Assembly: GCA_050330855.1 (NCBI GenBank)
Contig: JBHJNL010000063.1
Span: 1 to 64,000, forward strand
Direction: 5' to 3'
Length of the DNA: 64,000 nucleotides
Source of the DNA: RCC1774 sp050330855
GTDB taxonomy: Bacteria; Cyanobacteriota; Cyanobacteriia; Thermosynechococcales; Thermosynechococcaceae
How positions within the stretch are numbered: the first letter of the stretch is position 1; each line of letters opens with the position of its first letter. Below are positions 1-8,640 of this stretch, in pieces. The translations under genes and the position numbers were made by a program. The notes beneath the pieces were generated by a model that was not told the origin of the DNA, searched no databases, and saw only the letters and a program-made list of their open reading frames with translations.

Positions 1-36
1 CATTTGTTGCTCAATATCACGGGGGTAAGGATTCAT
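1..36 (-). CDS. Left-edge fragment, possible transposase N-terminus
   Basis: Reading the minus strand from position 36, an ATG opens twelve codons, MNPYPRDIEQQM, that run off the window. This resembles the opening of cyanobacterial ISAzo13-type transposases as I remember them. Only 12 residues are visible and no strong ribosome binding site precedes the ATG, so the assignment rests on recall and needs the flanking sequence. Confidence 0.3.
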   Translation of the reverse strand, partial: MNPYPRDIEQQM

Positions 37-457
37 CTAAAACCACACAAGGGCAGGATGCTTAGACTACCACTCTCCCATTCATATTCTGGATATTATT
101 TAATCCACGATCCTAAGCATCAATACTGTACTTCATACATCAATATACGAAACCCCTCTGAAGCTTACAGATAGGCGACTTCAGCAGTCTGGTGATTGAC
201 TGAAGCTATTCTGATGTACTCTCAGGGGAAGAGCGATGAGAGTTGCGATCGCAGAAAGTCCTTGAGAATGTTCGCAAACATCCTTAGAACACAGCAATAA
301 CCCATTGCCCAGTTCAAGAGATCTGTCGAATATCTGAAGTCAGGTTCTTAATCACTAGATGCTGCAGCTATCTGAACCGGGTGTGATAGCTCTATAAACG
401 ACCGATAAGAGCTTTCTGAGCTTAAACCTGAGCAGGATCTGCCCTAGAGTTGTTCAC
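37..457. other. Non-coding stretch, no recognised element
   Basis: About 420 bases between the left-edge reading frame and the first plus-strand gene. It contains one HIP1-like octamer near 247. I see no convincing terminal inverted repeat, tRNA or terminator. Confidence 0.4.
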
Positions 458-1213
458 ATGCTCCAACAGAGCCTGCTTCGATGTCTTAATCTCTGCACTG
501 ATAGAATCCACAATACATTGGGAATCCTGGTTTTAGGGTCACACCCTTTCAACAGAGCGTGTCAGTTACAGGTGAATGAAGGGTTACAGAAAAGGATGTC
601 GCTAGTCTATCGGTCTCAAGTTACAAGGTGCTGGGAAGTTACCGATACCAATCATCCGCACCAGCATTTTTTTGCATTTGAGCTGAAGTCTAAATCTGAC
701 GCTGTCTTGATCTACGGCATCATCAGTGCCTCACCGGCCCAGGGTGTAACGGTAGAAAGCAACGCAGTAGAAATTGACGATAATGCATCCCAGGCGACGA
801 GACGGCCCCTGCCTCGATCTATTGGTCGGCTTATTCTAACGGGCAAGCCCCTGGTCGAGTCTGTGCTTCGTCTGCAGGCGAAGCGATCGCAACTGCAGAC
901 CCAGTGGGATCAATCATTAGCAAAGGTGGCCGCAGGTCAAGCCGGTCTTGATAAATCTCTACAGTTAGAGCTGTGGGCCATTGATGATTATCTTGATCGA
1001 CTCTACACAACCCTCTCGCAGCTCTATCGCCAAGTGGCTCTAGAAACAGAACTGATTCAGTTCGATGCAACGACAACGGATGAAGACCTGATTGAAGAGG
1101 CTGAATCAAGGGCCGAACATGTAGAACAACTGCTGGATTCCTTTGAAAACCGGAAACGAGACGAGAAGCGTAAACCGTGGTTTGTACCTAAGATGCTGCA
1201 CCGCTACCGGTAA
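458..1213 (+). CDS. Hypothetical protein, helical C-terminal half
   Basis: I do not recognise this 251-residue protein. Residues 1-110 are mixed. From about 115 to 230 it is strongly helical and charged, with leucine-spaced segments compatible with a coiled coil, and the C-terminus is very basic (KRDEKRKPW). There is no signal peptide or membrane segment. The start is uncertain: an in-frame ATG at 596 would give 205 residues and drop a stretch that looks less protein-like. It stands alone, convergent with the TetR gene. Confidence 0.5.
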   Translation: MLQQSLLRCLNLCTDRIHNTLGILVLGSHPFNRACQLQVNEGLQKRMSLVYRSQVTRCWEVTDTNHPHQHFFAFELKSKSDAVLIYGIISASPAQGVTVESNAVEIDDNASQATRRPLPRSIGRLILTGKPLVESVLRLQAKRSQLQTQWDQSLAKVAAGQAGLDKSLQLELWAIDDYLDRLYTTLSQLYRQVALETELIQFDATTTDEDLIEEAESRAEHVEQLLDSFENRKRDEKRKPWFVPKMLHRYR

Positions 1214-1275
1214 AATTACATCCTCTTCTACTCAAAGCACGGGTCCATGAGCCATACGCTATAGTATCTTCGTCC

Positions 1276-1932
1276 TTAAGCCTTGTCCCGCAGGCGATCT
1301 AGGCCACTGAGAATCAGCTCAAGTCCGAACTCAAAGTCATGGATGCCGTCATACTGACCGCCCATAACATGCTGTGTCAGTTGATTGAGATAGGGGTACT
1401 GATCTGCAGGAAGCAACGAAACATAATTCGTTGCGGCCTCTGAGTACTCCGCTTCCTCAAACGGGAAGTTGAGTTCCTGGAGGGTGAACCCGTAGATGTG
1501 GCTATCCATCGCATTCCAAGCGTGATCGGCCATCTCAAACGAGAACCCCGCCCCTCGCAGACAGCCCAGCGTTGCATCGGCATAGCGCAACAGCGCCGGA
1601 CCAATATTGATTCGCGACATCAGGGCCATTGCCGACCAGGGATGACGCAACAACACTTCGTGGGCTGAAGTGGCCCGCAACCGCATCGCCGCCTTCCAAT
1701 CAGCACCCACTTCCGGCAAATCAATCTCACTCACCACAATATCCACCATGCTATCGAGCAGGTCGTCTCTATTGGTCACGTGGTTATATAGCGACATCGC
1801 CTTGACGCCTAGCGCTTGAGCCAGCTTCCGCATAGACAGCGACTCAATGCCCCCCTGATCCGCAAGGGCGATCGCAGCCCGTAACACTCGCTCCCGACTC
1901 AAGGGTAATCGGGACTGTTCTGCTTCACCCAC
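1276..1932 (-). CDS. TetR/AcrR family transcriptional regulator
   Basis: A 218-residue repressor. Residues 10-60 form the TetR helix-turn-helix (RERVLRAAIALADQGG, then SMRKLAQALGVKAMSLYNHV). The remainder resembles the tetracycline-repressor-type ligand-binding domain. GTG is the likely start, with a purine-rich AGGGGG upstream. It is divergent from the quinone-oxidoreductase-like gene at 2117, and two dyads lie between them. By the usual TetR logic it probably represses itself and that neighbour until an unknown ligand binds. Confidence 0.9.
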   Translation of the reverse strand: MGEAEQSRLPLSRERVLRAAIALADQGGIESLSMRKLAQALGVKAMSLYNHVTNRDDLLDSMVDIVVSEIDLPEVGADWKAAMRLRATSAHEVLLRHPWSAMALMSRINIGPALLRYADATLGCLRGAGFSFEMADHAWNAMDSHIYGFTLQELNFPFEEAEYSEAATNYVSLLPADQYPYLNQLTQHVMGGQYDGIHDFEFGLELILSGLDRLRDKA

Positions 1933-2021
1933 TCTCTTGACCCCCTTTTCTACTCAGCTCCGATGAGCCATATCTGACTCAAGCTTTGCTCAAGCGCTAA
2001 CCTGATGCTCATCTTGCCAGA

Positions 2022-2052
2022 CTTACGGCGTATGCTAAGCTTACAGCGTAAG
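2022..2052. promoter_or_regulatory. Paired putative TetR operators
   Basis: The dyad CTTACAGCGTAAG (2040-2052) has perfect 5-base arms around a 3-base spacer. A degenerate copy, CTTACGGCGTATG, lies at 2022-2034. The centres are 18 bases apart, about two helical turns, in the space between the divergent TetR and oxidoreductase genes. Confidence 0.6.
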
Positions 2053-2116
2053 TAAAAGCCATGACAATGCTAATTTTATCTGAATAAATTCCGCCAATAT
2101 TTAAGGAGATCAGGGC

Positions 2117-3211
2117 ATGGAAGCATCCCGTCTTACTCGCATAGACAATGACACGTCTCTCGGCAGTCAGGAAAAAACCGTTAGGTCAGGGGCTGATTCT
2201 CCGTCCCTCGTCCAGGGGGAAGCGAGAGCAAGCTCAACCATGAGGGCCATTGTTCAATCTGAATACGGCTCTACCGATGTCTTATCGCTTCAGGATGTCG
2301 CTCAGCCTCGCCTCCAAGACAATGGAGTGCGGGTTAACGTTCACGCCGCTTCAGTTCATGCTGGGGACTGGCATTTGATGCGCGGCACCCCGTTCTTGAT
2401 TCGGCTGATCATGGGGGGCCTCTTCAAGCCCAAGTACCCCATTCTGGGTTGCGATATCGCAGGAACCGTGGCAGCCGTTGGCAAAGACGTGACGCAGCTT
2501 AAGCCCGGCGATCAAGTCTTTGGCGATCTGTCTGAATGTGGTTTTGGTGCTTTTGCCGAATATGCCTGTCCCCCCGAGACGGCATTGGTCTTGAAACCCA
2601 CCAACCTGAGTTTTGCAGAGGCGGCCACTGTTCCGGTTTCTGCCTTGGCCGCGCTACAGGGTTTGCAAGATGTGGGGAAAGTCCAGGCAGGGCAAAACGT
2701 TTTGATTAATGGTGCCTCCGGTGGCGTGGGGTCTTTTGCGATTCAGATTGCGAAGGCGTTTGGGGCTGAGGTCACGGGCGTTTGCAGCACGCAAAAGATA
2801 GAGATGGTGCGATCGCTCGGCGCAGACCACATCATTGATTACACCCAAACAGACTGCACCCAAACCGGCCAGCAGTATGACCTGATTTTCGATGCTGCCG
2901 CCTACCGTTCAGTTTTTGACTATCTGCCTGCCCTGATGCCTGAGGGAACCTACGTCATTGTCGGTGGCTCCACCGCTCGAATTTTCCAGGTGATGTTGCT
3001 TGGTCCCTGGATTTCTAAAACTAGCCATCGGAACGTGAAGTTTTTGACTTCGCAACCCAATCAAGACGATCTGACGACATTGAAAGAACTCATTGAGACA
3101 GGCAAGGTTACTCCCTTCATCGATCGAAGCTACGATCTGAGCGAAGTCCCTGCCGCCATCCGTCACATTGAAGAGAGAAAGGTGCAAGGGAAAGTGTCCA
3201 TCAGCATTTGA
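2117..3211 (+). CDS. NAD(P)-dependent MDR oxidoreductase (quinone reductase-like)
   Basis: A 364-residue medium-chain dehydrogenase/reductase of the zinc-independent quinone oxidoreductase type. The catalytic GroES-like half is at about 42-160 and the Rossmann half follows, with nucleotide-binding motif GASGGVGSFAIQIAKAFGA near residue 200. It probably reduces quinones or enones with NADPH in the cytosol. The core family start matches the ATG at 2240, but AAGGAG eight bases before the ATG at 2117 favours the longer form with a roughly 41-residue polar N-terminal extension. It is divergent from the TetR gene and probably controlled by it. Confidence 0.9.
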   Translation: MEASRLTRIDNDTSLGSQEKTVRSGADSPSLVQGEARASSTMRAIVQSEYGSTDVLSLQDVAQPRLQDNGVRVNVHAASVHAGDWHLMRGTPFLIRLIMGGLFKPKYPILGCDIAGTVAAVGKDVTQLKPGDQVFGDLSECGFGAFAEYACPPETALVLKPTNLSFAEAATVPVSALAALQGLQDVGKVQAGQNVLINGASGGVGSFAIQIAKAFGAEVTGVCSTQKIEMVRSLGADHIIDYTQTDCTQTGQQYDLIFDAAAYRSVFDYLPALMPEGTYVIVGGSTARIFQVMLLGPWISKTSHRNVKFLTSQPNQDDLTTLKELIETGKVTPFIDRSYDLSEVPAAIRHIEERKVQGKVSISI

Positions 3212-3273
3212 TGCCGTTCGCATGACCGCCGATGCCTCAGCCAGACGCTAGCAAGACAATCAATATAGCCCCC

Positions 3274-3302
3274 TTGACACCAGGGTAGTATGTGCGTACT
3301 AT
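3274..3302 (+). promoter_or_regulatory. recA promoter with LexA-like operator
   Basis: A -35 TTGACA (3274-3279), a 17-base spacer and a -10 TACTAT (3297-3302) precede recA. The dyad TAGTA-N6-TACTA (3286-3301) covers the spacer and -10. It matches the cyanobacterial LexA box as I recall it (RGTACNNNDGTWCB) at 12 of 14 positions, so LexA binding would block polymerase. Confidence 0.7.
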
Positions 3303-3363
3303 GTAGCTCTACGGGTCCACCAGCAGTGACTGACCCCGTGTCTAAACGTCTTACTGTGAGGCA

Positions 3364-4449
3364 ATGATGGCAACAGACGCACCCGGCAAGCAAGCCGCGC
3401 TCAATACGGTTCTCAGCCAAATAGATCGCACCTTTGGCAAGGGGACGATTATGCGATTGGGCGACGCCAGTCAAATGCAGGTAGAAACAATTTCTAGTGG
3501 GGCTTTAACCCTGGACTTGGCCTTGGGCGGCGGTCTACCTAAAGGCCGTGTGATTGAAATCTATGGTCCCGAAAGCTCTGGGAAAACCACGGTGGCCCTA
3601 CATGCGATCGCAGAAATTCAGCGCCATGAGGGTGTCGCCGCCTTTGTTGATGCCGAACATGCCCTAGATCCCACCTATGCAGCCGCCCTAGGGGTCGATA
3701 TTTCAAACTTGCTGGTCTCCCAGCCTGACTCTGGTGAGATGGCCCTAGAGATTGTTGATCAGCTTGTTCGTTCTAGCGCCGTTGATCTGGTTGTGATTGA
3801 CTCCGTTGCTGCCCTGACCCCCAGAGCTGAAATCGAAGGAGAGATGGGCGACTCTCACATGGGTCTGCAGGCCAGACTGATGAGTCAAGCCCTCCGCAAG
3901 GTGACCAGCAGCATTAGTAAGTCCGGCTGCACCGTCATTTTCTTAAATCAGCTTCGCCAAAAAATTGGAATTACCTACGGCAGTCCCGAAGTCACGACCG
4001 GCGGCAATGCCCTCAAATTCTATGCCTCCGTGCGCCTTGATATCCGCCGGATTCAAACCCTGAAGAAAGGCACAGAGGGCTACGGCATTCGGGCTAAGGT
4101 CAAGGTCGTCAAAAATAAAGTTGCGCCCCCGTTTCGGATTGCTGAATTCGATATCCTATTCGGTCAGGGCATCTCAACAGTGGGCTGTCTGGTCGATCTC
4201 GCCGAAGAGACTCAGATTATTGTCCGTAAAGGGGCTTGGTACAGCTATGAGGGCAGTAATGTCGCCCAGGGCCGTGAAAATACGATTAAGTATCTAAGTG
4301 AAAATTCTGACGTTTTAACTACGGTTGAGCAGCAGGTCCGACACAAGCTAGCCAAGGGTGCAGAGGTCTCGGCAACCGCTGTTGTGCAAAAACCTGATGA
4401 AGAGAAGTCTGAAGCAGAAGCCCCGGTTCTAGAGGCCGTAGCGGCTTAG
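3364..4449 (+). CDS. recA: Recombinase RecA
   Basis: A full-length 361-residue RecA. It forms ATP-dependent filaments on single-stranded DNA, catalyses strand exchange and stimulates LexA self-cleavage. Visible features are the Walker A motif GPESSGKTT near residue 65, the Walker B strand LVVIDSVAAL, loop L1/L2 segments around QLRQKIG and TTGGNALKFYASVRLDIRR, and an acidic variable C-terminal tail. Two adjacent ATGs (3364 and 3367) are possible starts. It has its own promoter with a LexA-like box and ends at a strong intrinsic terminator. Confidence 0.98.
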   Translation: MMATDAPGKQAALNTVLSQIDRTFGKGTIMRLGDASQMQVETISSGALTLDLALGGGLPKGRVIEIYGPESSGKTTVALHAIAEIQRHEGVAAFVDAEHALDPTYAAALGVDISNLLVSQPDSGEMALEIVDQLVRSSAVDLVVIDSVAALTPRAEIEGEMGDSHMGLQARLMSQALRKVTSSISKSGCTVIFLNQLRQKIGITYGSPEVTTGGNALKFYASVRLDIRRIQTLKKGTEGYGIRAKVKVVKNKVAPPFRIAEFDILFGQGISTVGCLVDLAEETQIIVRKGAWYSYEGSNVAQGRENTIKYLSENSDVLTTVEQQVRHKLAKGAEVSATAVVQKPDEEKSEAEAPVLEAVAA

Positions 4450-4481
4450 TCGGCCCTTGTTAAGGCTGAATGGCTCTATCT

Positions 4482-4512
4482 CCCCGTGGCTGTTCGCCAC
4501 GGGGATTTTTTT
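4482..4512 (+). terminator. Rho-independent terminator of recA
   Basis: A 9-base stem CCCCGTGGC/GCCACGGGG with loop TGTTC is followed by A and seven T on the plus strand. It lies between convergent recA and hup. The minus strand lacks a T tract, so it serves recA. Confidence 0.88.
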
Positions 4513-4521
4513 CAGTGGCTA

Positions 4522-4797
4522 TTATGGAGCAACTGCATCTTTGAAAACTTTACCGGCACTGAAGGCTGGCACAGTCGTTGCCGGAATCTTGAGCGCTTTT
4601 CCGGTCTTTGGATTGCGTCCTTCTCTCGCTTTGCGATCGCGAGGTTCAAAACTACCAAATCCGACTAGTGTGACTTTATCTCCCTTGCTAACTGTGTCGA
4701 TAATGGTATCGATGGTGGCCCCCAAAATTTCATCTGCTTGTTTCTTGGTGACGCCAGCCTTGTCGGCAACGGCATTCACAAGTTCAGCCTTATTCAT
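4522..4797 (-). CDS. hup: HU-family DNA-binding protein
   Basis: A 91-residue histone-like HU protein that bends and compacts DNA as a dimer. It opens MNKAELVNAVADKAG, carries the HU signature GFGSFEPRDRKAREGRNPKTG and ends with the FKDAVAP tail. The ATG at 4797 is chosen over an upstream frame start at 4827 because it matches the family and has GAGG about ten bases before it. It is convergent with recA. Confidence 0.96.
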   Translation of the reverse strand: MNKAELVNAVADKAGVTKKQADEILGATIDTIIDTVSKGDKVTLVGFGSFEPRDRKAREGRNPKTGKALKIPATTVPAFSAGKVFKDAVAP

Positions 4798-4862
4798 AGA
4801 AAGTTTCCTCACAATATTGGTGAGCATTGTATACCAAGGTTTTGCAAGATTAAACTGTTTTT

Positions 4863-6200
4863 ATGAAAAAGTCTGATTATAGTGCCTCTCTTTATCAATC
4901 TTTAGCGCAAGAAATGCGCTCTAAGTTCACGTTGAACGATCCTCAACAGCAGGCACTGGAAGCGTTACAGGCGTTTTCGGAGGGGTCAGACTCTTTTTTT
5001 GTATTAGAGGGCTATGCCGGGACCGGAAAAACGACGCTTTTGCAGGCTTTTGTGGCTCAACTGCAAATAAAGGGCGATCATCGCTCGATTGTTTTTAGTG
5101 CATTTACCAACAAAGCCACTAAAGTCTTAGCCCAGATGATGGCGCAGTGGGGACTGGGGGTAGACTGTCTGACCTGCTGTCAGTTATTGGGGCTGCGGCC
5201 TCAAATCAACCCAGAAACCGGTGAGCAGGATTTTGTCCCCGACAAAGACCAAAAAAGCTCTTTCGGGAAGTACGACTTAGTGATTGTCGATGAGTGCTCC
5301 ATGGTGAATCAAAACCTATGGGAGCTGCTCACCACAGAGGTGTCTTGCTTTTATCCTTCGGTGCAAATTCTATTTGTGGGGGATGCGGCGCAGCTCCCGC
5401 CGGTGAATGAGGTGGTTTCCCAGACCTTTGTCGCGATTTCAAATAAGGCGTTGCTCACGGAGGTTGTTCGCTATGGGGGGGCTATCGGAGTGTTGGCCGA
5501 GTCAATTCGCTGTGGTTTAGAGGCTCCACGTTTGCCCCGGCTCACCACCGATCTCAACGAAGCACAAACTGAGGGAACGGTGATGTTAAAGACCCCGGAC
5601 TGGGAGCGGCAGTTGGTGCGGGCGTTTAGTTGCGATCGCAGCCAAGCTGATCCAGACTACGTGAGAGCCTTGGCCTATACCAACAAGCGCGTCAACGTCC
5701 TCAACCGTCAGATTCGAGATGCCATTTTTGGTGCAGACGTACCTCGATTTGTCCCCGACGAGCGCCTGATTGCCATGCATCCGATCTTTGGTACCGAAGA
5801 TGAAATCTTAATGCAAACCTCTTCTGAGTGCGTTGTCGAAGAAGCCTGGGAAGACGAATCGCAGGGCTGGCGGATCTGGTGCTTGTCTGTTGAGAATGAT
5901 GCCAACCTCGTGTTTACGCTGCGGGTGCTGCATGAGTCTGAGCAGGCCCGCTTTAATCGCGAACTCGATCAACTGGCGAAAGCTAAACAGTGGCAAGATT
6001 TTTGGTCCTTAAAGCAGCGCTTTGCCAGCGTCAACTACAGCTACGCCCTCACTATTCATAAATCTCAGGGATCTACCTTTCAGAACGTATTTGTCGATTT
6101 GCCCGACGCCATGCGAAACCGGAATGTTAGAGAGCGTAATCAACTGCTTTATGTGGCTGTGACCAGAGCCGCAAAGCGTCTCTTTATTCGACAACATTAG
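4863..6200 (+). CDS. RecD/Dda-like ATP-dependent DNA helicase
   Basis: A 445-residue superfamily 1 helicase. Motif I is GYAGTGKTTLLQ (about residues 49-60), motif II is VIVDECSMVN, motif III is LFVGDAAQLPPV, and the UvrD_C_2-type C-terminus has SYALTIHKSQGSTFQNVFVDL and LYVAVTRAAKRL. This architecture is typical of Dda/RecD2-like 5'-3' helicases, but without the N-terminal domains of RecD2 or a RecBC partner nearby. It is divergent from hup, sharing a 65-base promoter region. The substrate in the cell is unknown. Confidence 0.87.
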   Translation: MKKSDYSASLYQSLAQEMRSKFTLNDPQQQALEALQAFSEGSDSFFVLEGYAGTGKTTLLQAFVAQLQIKGDHRSIVFSAFTNKATKVLAQMMAQWGLGVDCLTCCQLLGLRPQINPETGEQDFVPDKDQKSSFGKYDLVIVDECSMVNQNLWELLTTEVSCFYPSVQILFVGDAAQLPPVNEVVSQTFVAISNKALLTEVVRYGGAIGVLAESIRCGLEAPRLPRLTTDLNEAQTEGTVMLKTPDWERQLVRAFSCDRSQADPDYVRALAYTNKRVNVLNRQIRDAIFGADVPRFVPDERLIAMHPIFGTEDEILMQTSSECVVEEAWEDESQGWRIWCLSVENDANLVFTLRVLHESEQARFNRELDQLAKAKQWQDFWSLKQRFASVNYSYALTIHKSQGSTFQNVFVDLPDAMRNRNVRERNQLLYVAVTRAAKRLFIRQH

Positions 6201-6236
6201 TGTTGTTTGCTCATCACTACGACCTATCTGACACCT

Positions 6237-6800
6237 TATAACTTGGCGTTCGCGTAATCGGATCGCGAATAGATAATCAGCTTATGCTCAGCTAGCAATC
6301 ACGCCAGGTATGGGTCATGGGCAATCAACTCACCGTCTTCACAGAGCGCATAGATGATGTCGTTCTATTACTGCATGTGATGGTACTGCATGTGATGGAT
6401 GCAAATTAGATTGCCAGAGCTGCTCAATGAGCATCTGCCGCGCCACTGGAAACAGGAAGGGTTGGATTGGGGCTGGGTGATAGTGATCTGGCTAGCGTAC
6501 ATCCTCTCCGAGGGAGACCACCGCAAAGTCGTTGTATGCGAGTGGGTCGAGCAGCAACACACCATGATTGAACAAGTGTGTGGCCTGCAGTTACGGGCAA
6601 CAGATTTTACTGACGACCGCTTAGCCATTGTGTTGAGTAAGTTACACGACTTGGACGCGCTGCAGCAAAAGATTCTATAGCTTTTGGAATTACCCCCTGA
6701 TATCTACGCTAGCCTCGAATCTAGTCTTGATGAGTCTTAGAGGCCGAAAATGTGAAGTAAGGGGAGTTCCGAACTTGGATAACGCGAACGCCAAGTTATA
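6237..6800. mobile_element. Degenerate IS1634-type element with intact terminal repeats
   Basis: Terminal inverted repeats of 23 bases lie at 6237-6259 and 6778-6800, matching at 22 of 23 positions (core CGCGAACGCCAAGTTATA). Only about 560 bases lie within, against well over 1.5 kb for a full IS of this type. The interior holds the front part of a transposase and has lost the catalytic region. With intact ends it could be mobilised in trans by a full-length relative. Confidence 0.72.
6317..6680 (+). pseudogene. Transposase fragment (DUF4277, IS1634 family)
   Basis: The reading frame starts at 6317 (MGNQLTVFTERIDDV) and shifts frame near 6385-6400. It continues from 6399 as MQIRLPELLNEHLPRHWKQE, then GWVIVIWLAYILSEGDHRKV and ATDFTDDRLAIVLSKLHDLD, ending at 6680. 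This is the N-terminal DUF4277 region of IS1634-type transposases. A 15-base tandem duplication (6370-6384 and 6385-6399) lies at the frame break. The DDE catalytic domain is absent. Confidence 0.75.
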
Positions 6801-6845
6801 CCGCTCTAGAACGGTATAACTACGGTCTTAGAACGTAGTTATACC
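6795..6845. repeat. Two overlapping, mutually exclusive hairpins
   Basis: GTTATACCG (6795-6803) pairs with CGGTATAAC (6812-6820). GGTATAACTACG (6813-6824) pairs with CGTAGTTATACC (6834-6845). The segment GGTATAAC is shared, so only one hairpin can form at a time. The first arm is also the outer end of the IS right terminal repeat. Confidence 0.6.
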
Positions 6846-7018
6846 AGCCAAGACTTTAATTATGCTGGGGCTGCTTCACTCTAAGTTTTCGCTTTTCGAT
6901 GCTAATGAGAATGAACGACCTTGGATGTCAGAGAGCAAGATTTACAGTTGCTAAGATCCAGCAAGTCCGTCGCCAAGTCTTAGAATGAAACAACCCTAGC
7001 AAGAATTCTCAGCCTGTT

Positions 7019-8440
7019 CTAGCAGTCATAGTAGAGAGCCACCTCATAGGGGTGGGGACGAAGGCGCATGGGATTGACTTCATTATCTAACTTGTACTCA
7101 ATCCAGTTTTCAATGAAGTCTTCAGTGAATACACCGCCTTCAATCAAGAAGGAGTGATCATCACGAAGGGCTTCTAAAGCATCAAGCAAAGAACCAGGGG
7201 TAGAAGGAATCTTTGCTAACTCTTCAGGGCTAAGGTCGTAGATATCCACATCCAGCGAGCTACCCGGATCAATCTGATTCTTAATCCCATCAATCCCTGC
7301 ACAGAGCATTGCTGCAAAGGCGAGATAGGGATTACAGGTCGCATCCGGGCAACGGAACTCCATGCGCTTCGCTTTGGGATTCGGGCCAGAGAGCGGAATG
7401 CGAATAGAAGCCGACCGATTCCCTTGGGAGTAAGCCAGGTTTACAGGTGCTTCAAAACCAGGTACCAATCGCTTGTAGGAATTAGTGGTGGGGTTGGTGA
7501 GTGCCAGCAGAGCAGGAGCATGCTTGAGCAGACCGCCAATATAGTGCAGCGCCATCTGGCTCAGGTTGGCATAACCATCGCCCCAGAAGAGCGGGTTGCC
7601 GTCTCTCCAGATAGACTGGTGCGTGTGCATCCCAGAGCCATTGTCATTGAACAGAGGCTTGGGCATAAAGGTGGCCGACTTGCCGTGGGCCTTGGCGACG
7701 TTCTTGACGCAATACTTGTAGGTCATTAAGTAGTCTGCAGCCTGAATAATGGGGGCAAACTTAATGCCTAGCTCGCACTGACCGCCAGTGGCAACTTCGT
7801 GGTGGTGCTTCTCAATGGGCACTCCACACTTCGCCATCGTTAGCAGCATTTCGGTGCGGATATCCTGCAGCGTATCGGTGGGTGCGACGGGGAAATAACC
7901 TTCTTTATAGCGAGGCTTGTAGCCTAGGTTGCCGCCCTCCTCTACGCGACCACTATTCCAGCGCCCTTCTTTAGTGTCGACATAGTAGTAGCTAGAGTTC
8001 TCGGTCTGGTCAAAGCGAACGTCTTCAAAGATAAAGAATTCTGCTTCAGGCCCGAAGAAGGCGGTATCGCCGATTCCTGACGTTGAAAGATAATCTAGGG
8101 CTTTTTGAGCAATGGCACGGGGGCAGCGATCGTAGGGCTGGCCGGTACGTGGCTCTTGAATGCTGCAGATCATGCTCAGGGTTGGCTCTTCCATGAAGGG
8201 ATCGATCCAAGCCGTGTTCGGGTCGGGCACCATTGACATATCTGATTCGTTAATAGCCTTCCAACCGCGAATGCTGGAGCCGTCAAAGGCAACGCCGCTG
8301 GTGAAGCTGTCTGCATCAATTTGATCTTGATAGAGCGTCAGATGCTGCCAGATACCTGGCATGTCGATGAACTTTAAATCAACAACCTGGATCTTCTCGT
8401 TGCTAATCCAGTCCAAGATATCCTGAGCAGTTTTGACCAT
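7019..8440 (-). CDS. glnA: Glutamine synthetase type I
   Basis: A 473-residue GSI that makes glutamine from glutamate, ammonia and ATP, the entry step of the GS-GOGAT cycle. Visible signatures are the N-terminal beta-grasp (FDGSSIRGWKAINESDM), the metal-binding FFGPEAEFFIF, the ATP loop KPLFNDNGSGMHTHQSIW, and NRSASIRIP followed by FRCPDATCNPYLAFAAML near the C-terminus. It is the last gene of the minus-strand nitrogen island. An NtcA-class promoter lies about 200 bases upstream, leaving a long leader. The GS inactivating factor genes are not in this window. Confidence 0.98.
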   Translation of the reverse strand: MVKTAQDILDWISNEKIQVVDLKFIDMPGIWQHLTLYQDQIDADSFTSGVAFDGSSIRGWKAINESDMSMVPDPNTAWIDPFMEEPTLSMICSIQEPRTGQPYDRCPRAIAQKALDYLSTSGIGDTAFFGPEAEFFIFEDVRFDQTENSSYYYVDTKEGRWNSGRVEEGGNLGYKPRYKEGYFPVAPTDTLQDIRTEMLLTMAKCGVPIEKHHHEVATGGQCELGIKFAPIIQAADYLMTYKYCVKNVAKAHGKSATFMPKPLFNDNGSGMHTHQSIWRDGNPLFWGDGYANLSQMALHYIGGLLKHAPALLALTNPTTNSYKRLVPGFEAPVNLAYSQGNRSASIRIPLSGPNPKAKRMEFRCPDATCNPYLAFAAMLCAGIDGIKNQIDPGSSLDVDIYDLSPEELAKIPSTPGSLLDALEALRDDHSFLIEGGVFTEDFIENWIEYKLDNEVNPMRLRPHPYEVALYYDC

Positions 8441-8495
8441 GAATGACTCCTTGAAATACAGACAACCCGCTAGATGCTCACCTCAAAATAAGATC

Positions 8496-8521
8496 TTGAG
8501 CTACAAAGCAAGGTAGCTCAA
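8496..8521 (-). promoter_or_regulatory. Hairpin in the glnA leader
   Basis: A 9-base perfect stem (TTGAGCTAC/GTAGCTCAA, 8-base loop) lies about 55-80 bases before the glnA start, inside the leader predicted from the NtcA promoter. Its only downstream T-rich run is weak (TTATTTT). I do not see the GACGGAAGTAGG core that I associate with the cyanobacterial glnA glutamine riboswitch. Confidence 0.4.
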
Positions 8522-8640
8522 ACCTGCCGTTGTCCCAAATTTTAAGTAAGAATTTAGGATGCTTTAGGCAGGATCTACTTGAATGAGGACACCTTCTCAT
8601 TAAAATTTCACCGAACTGTGTCAAGCACGGTTAGCCTATC

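Noticed and set aside
4457..4876. Plus-strand reading frame of 139 codons
   Set aside because: It lies over the recA terminator and antisense to the well-supported HU gene, and its composition is not protein-like.
8441..8640. glnA glutamine riboswitch in the glnA leader
   Set aside because: The conserved core sequence I associate with the class is not present on the minus strand.
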